A DNA stretch of 36,884 bases, taken from a virus. The notes under the pieces were generated by a model, which was not told the DNA's origin, ran no database searches, and was given only the letters and a program-made list of their open reading frames with translations. The translations under genes and the position numbers were made by a program. Shown here in pieces: positions 18,032-28,100 of this stretch. How positions within the stretch are numbered: position 1 is the first letter of the stretch; each line of letters begins with the position of its first letter. The stretch spans positions 1 through 36,884 of the IMG/VR virus record IMGVR_UViG_3300037585_001775, one strand, 5' to 3'.

Positions 18032-19090
18032 ATGCAAGAAGAATATACACCACAAGTAGAACAACCTGTAGAAGAAATAGAGCCACAAATTCAACCTGAA
18101 GTTGAACCTATAACAGACAGTTCTTTTTTTCAAGTTATGAAGAATGAATTAAATAGAGACGCTAAGTTTCCAGAAGAAGAAATGGCAGCTTTAACAAATA
18201 AATTTAAGAATGAAAAAGAAGAATATGCTGATGGTGATAAAGAGACTCAAGCTAAATTAGAAGCTGGTGTAGTACAAACAGGGGAAAGAATGTTTAATGC
18301 TGAAGAGTTTAGAAAAAGTTTAGCAAGTAGTTTATCGGAAACCTCTGGTATAGGACATAGCCCAACTGAGAAATTAGCTAATTATACAGACGATATGGTT
18401 AATATTGTTAACGGTAATAATGAGGTTGTTTATAAAGAAAATATGCCTGGTTTTAATTTACCTAGTATAATGGGAAGTGAGGGTTCCGATGGGTGGAAGA
18501 GTTTTAACGAAATAGATGAATTAGTAAAAAGTAGGTACGTCGATGAAGTGTCTAAATCAAGTGTTCAAACCTTGATTGAAGACAGCTCAAGGCAAGCATC
18601 GGATGTTCAAAAAGGTGAAGATGCTACATTTAATTATCAAAAAGAATACAATAATATGCTAGAAAAAGTAGTTGAAACCGGTGATGTAAAATCTTTGGCT
18701 ACAGATAAAATATTTGGAAATAGAGTATTCAAAGATGATTTAATGAAGTCAATTAAAATGGGTAAATATACTGATATGGGATTATCTGAAGCGCAAGTTA
18801 TGGAACTGGATCCCACAAAAGATGGGAAAATATCACATGAAGATGCGGTAGAGATAACCTCAAGTATATTACGTGATGATGATATGTTGAAAAATTATTT
18901 AGCAGATTATTATACTAAAGCTATGGAACAAAATTATTATAATAATTTAAGTCCAGAGGTAAGAAAAGCAATGCAATTTAAATCCACTTTATCTTCAGAA
19001 ACGAGTCAAATTTCTAAAAATTTTAAAAATCCATTATCACAACTAAAAGGAGGTAAAGTTGTAGATGGTATATTTGTAAGCAACAAATAA
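18032..19090 (+). CDS. Putative internal virion protein with an EF-hand-like loop
   Basis: The 352-residue protein starts with a Pro/Glu/Val-rich acidic tail (residues 1-30) and is then mostly charged helix. Residues 260-271, DPTKDGKISHED, match the 12-residue EF-hand calcium loop (acidic or oxygen ligands at 1, 3, 5 and 12, Gly at 6, Ile at 8). It is followed by a helix, and the preceding segment also looks helical, so one EF-hand or dockerin-like unit is likely. The protein lies between the small ejection-type protein and the giant multidomain protein, the slot occupied by the second internal protein in T7-like gene order. That role is inferred; I do not recognise a family. Confidence 0.62.
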   Translation: MQEEYTPQVEQPVEEIEPQIQPEVEPITDSSFFQVMKNELNRDAKFPEEEMAALTNKFKNEKEEYADGDKETQAKLEAGVVQTGERMFNAEEFRKSLASSLSETSGIGHSPTEKLANYTDDMVNIVNGNNEVVYKENMPGFNLPSIMGSEGSDGWKSFNEIDELVKSRYVDEVSKSSVQTLIEDSSRQASDVQKGEDATFNYQKEYNNMLEKVVETGDVKSLATDKIFGNRVFKDDLMKSIKMGKYTDMGLSEAQVMELDPTKDGKISHEDAVEITSSILRDDDMLKNYLADYYTKAMEQNYYNNLSPEVRKAMQFKSTLSSETSQISKNFKNPLSQLKGGKVVDGIFVSNK

Positions 19091-19128
19091 ATAAATAAAT
19101 ATAAACACGGGTAACTAACGAAACAGTA

Positions 19129-22100
19129 ATGATAGAATATATATTAAGTGGTGAGTCTATTAAGGTCTCTCCAGAAGACGAAAAACAATTTCTTGCAGAT
19201 AATCCTGATGCTAAAATAGCTGGTGCTATACCACAATCACAAGAGCAAAAAGAGGATTATTTAAAAATGCCTTCTTTTAAACCTAAAGAAGAAGACACAA
19301 AAATAAATCAATCTCCATCTTCTAATGATGAAAACATAAATGTGGAAGAACCACAAGCCCCTTCGGGCAACGAGGCAGATCCGCCGAAAAAAAATCTAAA
19401 AAAAAATAAAGAAACTAAAACCAAAAATTACGATGAAATAACTGTAGAGGATTTATTGTCACAAATAGAAAAAGATAAAATAAAACTAGAGGAAGGTGGT
19501 TATGAAGGGAATTTAGTGAATTACGATACTCAAATAAAAGAGTATGATGCTCTTTTAGAAGGGTCTGATTTTCAAGAATTTAGAGACGCGAGTGATAGTG
19601 TTGTGAATTATGAAACTGAATTAATTGATTTAAATACTAACATAGAAGAACAAGTAAAAATACTAGAAGATTTACAACCTAAAAAATTAGATTACGAAGC
19701 GCAGTTGGATGAATTAGCTAAGGAAAGTTTGGATCAAGAAAAGCAATTAAAAGATTTAGAAGCTCAATTTGAAGATATAGATTTAAGTGATCCTTCGCCT
19801 GAAAATTTTGCTAAATACAATGAGTTAGTTGGTAATTATAACACACTTTATGAAGAATACGAATCTAAAGGAGTTGACTACCAATCTTTATATACAGAAT
19901 ATGATGATTATGTAGGAGAGTATAACAAGTTGTATGAAGTATATGAGAATAGCTTTAATGATATGGATGTGAAGTTTAAAGAATTTGAAGCTGCTCAAGA
20001 AAAATACAATAATTTATTTCCTGATTATAAAATAAAAGAAGATGAAAGGAATAATTTAATAACAGAACGTAATAATTATTATGCAGAATATAAACAAATT
20101 TTTGACACCCACCAAGAAGATGTTAGGCAATATAATCTTAAGTCAAGAAAAGGTGCACCAGTAGTAAACCCAAATCCTATTAATTTAACTTACTTAGAAT
20201 CGAGATCAATTAGCATGCATAAAGGTGATATTGCTGTAGATGAGTATGGTAATATGGATAGTAGTTATATTGTAGGAAAAGATGCTATAGAAAACAAATT
20301 TACTGTTAATAATAAGTTATTTAAATATTATAAGACAAACCCAGACGCTTGGATTAGTGCTAAAACAAGTATGGGTTGGTTTTTGAACAATGGGGTTTGG
20401 GATGGTGCAGACTACAAATCTCATGGCTGGGAGCATAAAGGTCAAACAAACGAAAAAGTATTAGAAGAGCACCGTGAAAAAAATGGAACGCTTACTTACA
20501 AGAAAGATGATGATGGTAACATAACTTATGGCTACCAAAAATCGGAGTATCTACATGGAGATAATTCATTTGAAGAATTAACATTTGGTGAGTGGTTAAA
20601 AGAGTATGATGAATTAACTGAAATAGCTTCTTTTCAAGGTTTAACACCTTGGCAAATGGAAAATGATGCGATTGATTTTAATAACGATTTACATAAAGGG
20701 CCATATGCAGAAGGTTATTTTAACAATATACCAGATAAGTTAAAGCAGGAAATAATTGAAAAGGTTATAATTAATAGAACCCATATGTACAACCCCGCAA
20801 AGCAGCAGTTAGCTGAAATGACGGATGAAGAAAAAGAAATTAATAGTGTTGATAGAAATGATATTGCTAAATACTATCGCTCTGGATTCTCCTCGGGATA
20901 TTTAGATGGTGATCAAATGGATGAATTTTTAATGTATGGTAAGGAAATTAATTTAGATGGCCTTGATACAGCAGAGGAGCGTGAAAACTGGTTAAATAAT
21001 AACGGTCTCGCGTATGATGCAAATCAATGGATGATGCAAAGTGGGCTTTGGAGATGGGTTACAAAGTCTAGTATGGGTGTTGCAACTAATGTTACTAAAA
21101 TGGGATACGGTTTATTGCAAACTGTAGAAAGTGAAGCATTAATGCAAGGCGTTATGGAGGGAAAAACCATAGACCAAATGGTAGAAGAGGGTGATATAAG
21201 TAAAATTAGAAAGCTTCAAGATGGTGCCGATGAACTAGCTAATATGTGGTCTACTAAATACTTTGATGAAAAAGGGGAAATAATGACACCTACAGACCTT
21301 ATAAGTGAAGGTAGAGTTTGGGATGCCGCACAAGTAGCTAGTGAGCAGGCTATTTCAAATGTGTACAGTTTTGCACTAACAGCTTGGAACCCACTTTTTG
21401 GCGCTGCTATTATTGGTACTAGTGTTTATGGGCAAGAATTAAGTGAAAATTTAGAAACAAGATTTATTGACGAAGGCATAAGGCTTAAGCCGGGTGATAA
21501 AACTACTCTTAGAAGAAGTGCTTTATTAAATGCTGGTTCTGAATTTATTGGTGAGTACATTGGTGGTAAGTTATTTAGATACGGTTCTAATATGATTAGA
21601 GGTGGTGCTAGTAAAGATGTTGTAAAAGAGTTTACCGATAATTATATATCTACATATGTAAAAGGATTCTTTTATGGGTTTGGTGCGGAAGGATCTTCGG
21701 AAGCACTTACAGCATATCTTCAAGACGAAGTGGATGTTCACATGTGGGGAGACGAAATAGATTTTAAACAAAGATTTGAAAATATAAGTAACTCTTTTAT
21801 AATAGGTGGTTTATTAGGTGGGCCAATAACTAGTACAACAAATATTATGGGTAAGCCATCAAGAAATGACGTTCTAGTGGCCTTATCACCACTAGAGTGG
21901 AGACAAGAAGTTGCAAGTTTAGAAGCTAAAAAACAAGAAACAATAAACCAAATAGATAAAAGTAAAGGCTCAACAAAAGCTGCTTTAGAAAAAAGACTTG
22001 AGCTTATTGATGCTAAGTTAAACGCGAAAAATAAACAATTACAATCTGTCTTTGAACACATGTCTAACAAGGAATTAACTAATTATGCTAAAAAGTATAA

Positions 22101-25100
22101 AAGGTTAAATGAATTATATAAAACGCAGCGAAACACCGATTTACCTCAAGACATGAGAGATGAAGCTAAAGGTGAAATAGAAACTATTTTAAATGATTTA
22201 AATAGTGTTACAAAATCATTTGTTAATGTTGAGGTTGAGAAGAGTATAGGTGACTTTTTAGCAAATGTCGATCAAATTAGAAGAAGGGGCGGGACTAGAG
22301 GTTTTGGAAGTGATTTAAAAATAAAATATCTAGATACAAGCGAAGAAGTAGATAAAGCTTTAAAAGAAAAAGGTATAGATAAAAAAGCTTCCAATAGTGA
22401 TGGTTTGTTTTACCGGAACGTAGATGGTAAGTCAACGATATATGTTAATGTTCCTGTGGCCGCCGCAACTGGACAGACAAATGTTTTAGGTCATGAGCTA
22501 TTACATTATATAATGTCTAAAAATTTTAAAACTAATAATGCTGCTATGCGTCCTATGGTAACGGCTCTTACTGACTTTTTAGGCGAAACAGATGAAGGTA
22601 AAGCCATATTAAATTCTTTAAATACTAGACTTGCTAATAATGGTTATTTAGACCAAAATGGTAGAATAAAAGAAGGAAATTTAGAAGAATACCTTGAGTT
22701 GCTTACAGATCTTATGGATAAAAACGAAATGCCAATGCCTTCTTCTAAACCTAAATCACTAGCAAGTTCTTTAAAAGATATTATGACTGGATTTGGTTTT
22801 GGTACTGTTAACCTAGATACTGGTGAGCAGATATTTGATTTTCTTAAAACGTACACTAAGAACGTTAATCGTAAAGGTAGACTTGGTGAAATAACTAAAA
22901 GAAGGGTAGGTAAAGTTAAAATAAAAAGTAAACTATATAGCGACGCTCAAGTAAAAGCTCAAGCCGCGCGTGGTCGTGGCTCACGTGATGAGACTGTAGC
23001 TCAAAAAGAATCTAAATCAGAGCAATCAGAGCAAGATATATATACAGAAAATACTTTACAAGAATTAGGTCAATCAGGTTGGGATAATGTTAACTGGAAA
23101 ACTCATGGCACTAATTTTGCTGTCAAAACAATACAAGATGAAAAACTTTTAGATCGCCTTATAGCTGCTCAGCTAAAAGTTCCTATGTCTCCAGCTCGTA
23201 CAAAAGATTTTATAAATAAAGTTTTATCTGAGCTGACCCCTCATATTAAAAGGTTTGATCCAACAATAAATGATAATTTATTTGGTTGGATTAATTCTCA
23301 AATAGGTAATAAGGCAACAGCGGTTTATAATAGAGAATATAAACCAGGTCAAAGAACTGTAGACATAGACGCTAAAACTCCAGACGGCGCCCTAATTTAT
23401 CAGCCAATATCTGAAGATTTAACTCCAGAAGAAATGATGATTGCTAAACAAGAGAGTGAAAGTGATCAAAAGAAAACTAAAAAAACTTTAGCTAAAATAC
23501 TTAAATTAGATAATAAATTAATACAAGAGTTTATTGATGCCTTAACATTAGCTTTTGGTACTAAACTACCTGAAGTAGCTATTAATCGTAAGCAAGCTAA
23601 AATATTTGAAAAAGAGCTTTTAAAAATAGTAACAGACAAAGTAAGAATTAAAATACAAAAATTATTTGGAACTGAATTAGCATATAACGAATTTATTAAA
23701 AATGATTTATTACCGTTATTAAATTTGCTTCCAAGTGAAGCTCTTAGGGACATGGAGAAAATGGTCGGTGGTAAAAAATACCCTAATGGTAGAAAAATTT
23801 TAGCAACGCAAGTAAAATTAGGAAGAAAAAAAGACGTTGAAAAATATCAAAAAAAGCTTGATGCTCAAGGTAAACCAATGGTACCGCTAACCGTTGACCC
23901 AGCAAAGGCGGCAGCAACTAAAATAAATGTACCAATTAGGCTACCAAATCCTACGTCTCAAGAACTATTAGCGTTTTTTAGAGGAACTAATGCTGAAGCG
24001 GTATTAGGTTATCAACCACCTGGCGCGTATCAATCCGGTATGCTTGGTGCTAGAAAAGATAAGGTGGCAGAACTATTAACTCGTGAGATAGCTAAAGATT
24101 ATGCTATGAAAGTTATTAGAGACCCAAAGGTTATGCAGAAAATAACTAATATAGAAGCACTTCAAAATAGAATAATAAAAGATAGTCATGAAGCAGAAAT
24201 AGGAGTTATATTAGATAGAGCTCCTGACGCGGGTTATGATGATTTAGACATTAACATTAAGTATTCTAAATCTGAAGTTATTGATCAATTAAGGTTTTTA
24301 GTAGATTTATCGGTTGATTTAGGTTATGAAAATGTTATAGATGATAATGGTAACTTCTTGTTAAACAAAGAATTTCCTGAAATGTCTGCTTTAGCAATTC
24401 AAAAATTAACAGAGTTAGAAGACGCTGGGGTTATTGAAGAAATAGTATCAGCAAGATTTAAGAGTGGTGTACAAAAACTTGAAGGAGTTCCTCAAAGTGT
24501 AAAAGATGATTTTGAAAATGTAGGTAATTTAAAATATAATACACCTATATTAGATCAACTTGAAGTTGATATGCAATACATGGCTATTAATTACTTTGGG
24601 CCAGAAGTAATGAAAGCAACTGGATATGAGATTATTGGTTATAAAAATAGAATATTAAACTCACCTGAAAAAGTAGTAGATAAAGAGGCTACTAGAAAAA
24701 ATAACGGTAAAACAATTTATAAAAAAGATGAAAATGGTAATTTTATATCAGGAGAGTATTATGAAAGAAAACAAGTTACTATAAAAAAGGTTGGTAAAGT
24801 TAAAAAAACAAAGATACCATTAGATAAAAATTTAGTTTTAAAAGACGTTAGAATTTTTAATAAAAGTAAACCTGTGTTTAAAAAAGTAATAAAGGTACAA
24901 GATAAAACTTCTACAAAAGCAGATAAATTAAAAGATAAAGAATACACTGATCTAATACCTGAAATTGAGAACGCTAATCTAGCTAATATTTTGTTAGCTA
25001 AACATATATTAAAATCTATAGTAATAGCGGTTAGAAAAAAACAAATAAGTCCTGTGTCTGCTTTGAATTTTTTACAAATGCAAACAAGCATTGTTAATGG

Positions 25101-28100
25101 AATTAGAGGTTTGTCTAGACTTGATTTAGTAGAATTTTTAGATGGATCACAAGCAGCAAATTCTTCACATCCAGATTTTAAAGAAGCTATAATTTATTAT
25201 AAAAGTAAAGGTATTAGAATTAATAAAGGTGAAACTTTAGAGTCAACTGTAATAAAGAAAAAATTGGTTCAAAAAGGAGAACATACAGGAGCGATGAGTA
25301 ATACAAGTTTAGATGTTGTGCCTTTGTTTTTTAATAATGCTGATATTGACACAAGTTTAGATTTAATACTTAACGCACATTCACAAACCTTAACTAGTGT
25401 TTATAAAACTGATGTTATTGATGATGGGCCAGGTGGCTCAACAAGTAGAGGTGAATTTAAAAGATACAACGTTTTAAAACCTCAAGATCAAGCTAACTTT
25501 ATAGGAATTAATGGTCAATCTCTTGAAGATGTTAGAATTGAAAGAGGTATATCTAAAATTGAAGCGGAGATAGTTGTAAAAGCTAGTACAAGTCATAACA
25601 AGTACATGTCAATGCAGGATGCTATAAACAATAGAATTAAATATAGTAAAACAGGTAAAGCACAAGGGATGTCTACTTTTGATTTTGATGATACATTAGC
25701 TAGAACTAAATCAGGTATTAGATACACTATACCAAATAACACTGGTAAACCAATGCCTGGTAAAAAAGTTATATTCTTAGCTGGTAGCGCTGGTAGTGGA
25801 AAATCAAATGTTGTAAAGCAATTAGGTTTAGAAAAGCAAGGATATAAAATGGTTAATCAAGATATATCATTAGAGTGGTTAGCTAAAAATAGTGGGCTAC
25901 CTACAGATATGAGAGACTTCACACCTGAGCAAGCTAGTAAATGGGGTAGTTTACAATGGGAGGCTAGGGATATTGCTCAACGTAAAGCAACTAAATTTAG
26001 AGGTAGAGGCGATGGTGTTATTGTTGACGGAACTGGCGCAAGCACTGTATCGATGTTTACTCAAGTACAGAAGTATAAAGACGCTGGTTACGACGTTCAA
26101 ATGTTATTTGTAGATAGTTCATTAGAGACAGCTTTAACTAGAAATCAAACTAGAAAAGAAAGGTCATTAAAAGATTTTATTGTTACACGTAATTGGGAAT
26201 CTGTGCAAAAAAATAAAAAAGCATTTAAAGAAGAATTTGGTGATAATTTTGCAGAAGTAAATACTGATAAATTAAAACAAGGTGATCCAATGCCTAAGTC
26301 TCTAGTTAACAAAATGGATAAGTTTACTAATAGTTATATTAAAGGTAGATTAACGGCAGAGGAGTTTGCTAATAAAGGTGGGGATTTATTAGATCAAGGT
26401 GCTAAATTTGATTTCTCAGAATTTAATAAAGTTGTAGATGGAACACCAGGCCCATTGCTTGATAAAGCTAGAAATAGAGCTAAAAAATACGGAACTAAAG
26501 ATATGTTTGTTTTAACAGCTAGACCCCAACAATCTGCTTTCGCTATACAACAATTTTTAAAAGGTCAAGGTTTAGATATACCAATAGAAAATATTACAGG
26601 ACTTGCTAATAGTACTGGAGAGGCTAAAGCTCAATGGATGTTAGATAAGTTTGCTGAAGGATACAATGATATGTATTTTGTAGATGATGCTATACAAAAT
26701 GTTAAAGCCGTAAAACAGGTATTAGATCAATTAGATATTAAGTCTGAAGTTGTTCAAGCTAAAATTAAATTTAGTAAAAGCGCTAGTAGAGAGTTTAACG
26801 AAATAATAGAGCAATCACAAGGCACAAAAGCTGATAAAATAATATCTCAAGCTGAAGCCATGAAAACTGGTAAGAATAAAGGTTGGTGGAGATTTTTTGT
26901 TCCACCGTCAGCGGAGGATTTTAAAGGTCTAATGTATAGATTTTTAGGCACTGGTAAACAAGGCGAGCAACACATGGAATGGTTTAAAGAAAACTTATTA
27001 GACCCATTCGCTAAAGGTATAAGATCTTGGAATGCTTACAAACAAGGTATGGTTAATGAGTGGAAGCAGTTAAAAAAAGATTTTAAAAGTGTACATAAAT
27101 CTTTATATAAAAATGTAGCAGGAACTAAGTTTACTACAGATGCCGCAATAAGAGTTTATTTATGGGACAAAGCAGGGTTTGATATACCTGGTTTAGATAC
27201 TGAGACTAAAAATAAATTAATTAGTTATGTTAAGGGTAATACAAAAGTAAAACAATACGCAGATACTTTAAGTAAAATTACTAGAACAAAAGAAGGTTAT
27301 ATACAACCAAAAGAAGGTTGGTCAGTAGGTACAATAGCTAGTGACTTAAATGATATAGTTACTAAAGTAGGTAGAAAACAATTTTTACAAGATTGGATAG
27401 AAAATAAAAATGCTATATTTAATCCTGATAACATGAATAAAATAGAAGCTTTATATGGTACTAATTTTAAAAAAGCTTTAGAAAATATATTATACCGTAT
27501 GGAGAACGGTACTAACAGAAGACTTAGTCCTGATAGCAATGTAAATGCTTTATTAGATTGGATTAATGGTTCGGTTGGTGCTATCATGTTCTTCAATATG
27601 AGATCGGCCACTCTTCAAACATTGTCTACAGTTAACTTTATTAACTGGAATGATAACAATATATTTAAAGCTGCTAAAGCTTTTGCTAATCAAAAACAAT
27701 TTTGGAAAGATTTTGCTATGTTATTTAATTCGCCACAACTAAAGCAAAGAAGAAAAGGTATACAAACAGACGTTAGTGCCGCAGAGTTATCATCTACGTT
27801 TGCAGGTGGCAAGGCATCACCAAGAAAAGTTATTAATTATTTATTACAATTAGGTTTTACACCAACACAGATAGTAGATAGCGTCGCTATTGCTTTTGGT
27901 GGGGCTTCGTTTTATAGAAACAGATTTGATACCTACAAAAAACAAGGTATGACTGATAAACAAGCTAGTGATAAAGCTATGTTAGACTTTCAAGAGATAG
28001 CAGAAGAAACTCAGCAATCATCAAGAGAAGATATGGTGTCTCAACAACAAGCTAGTGTGTTAGGTAGGGTTGTATTAGCTTTTCAGAATACAACAATGCA

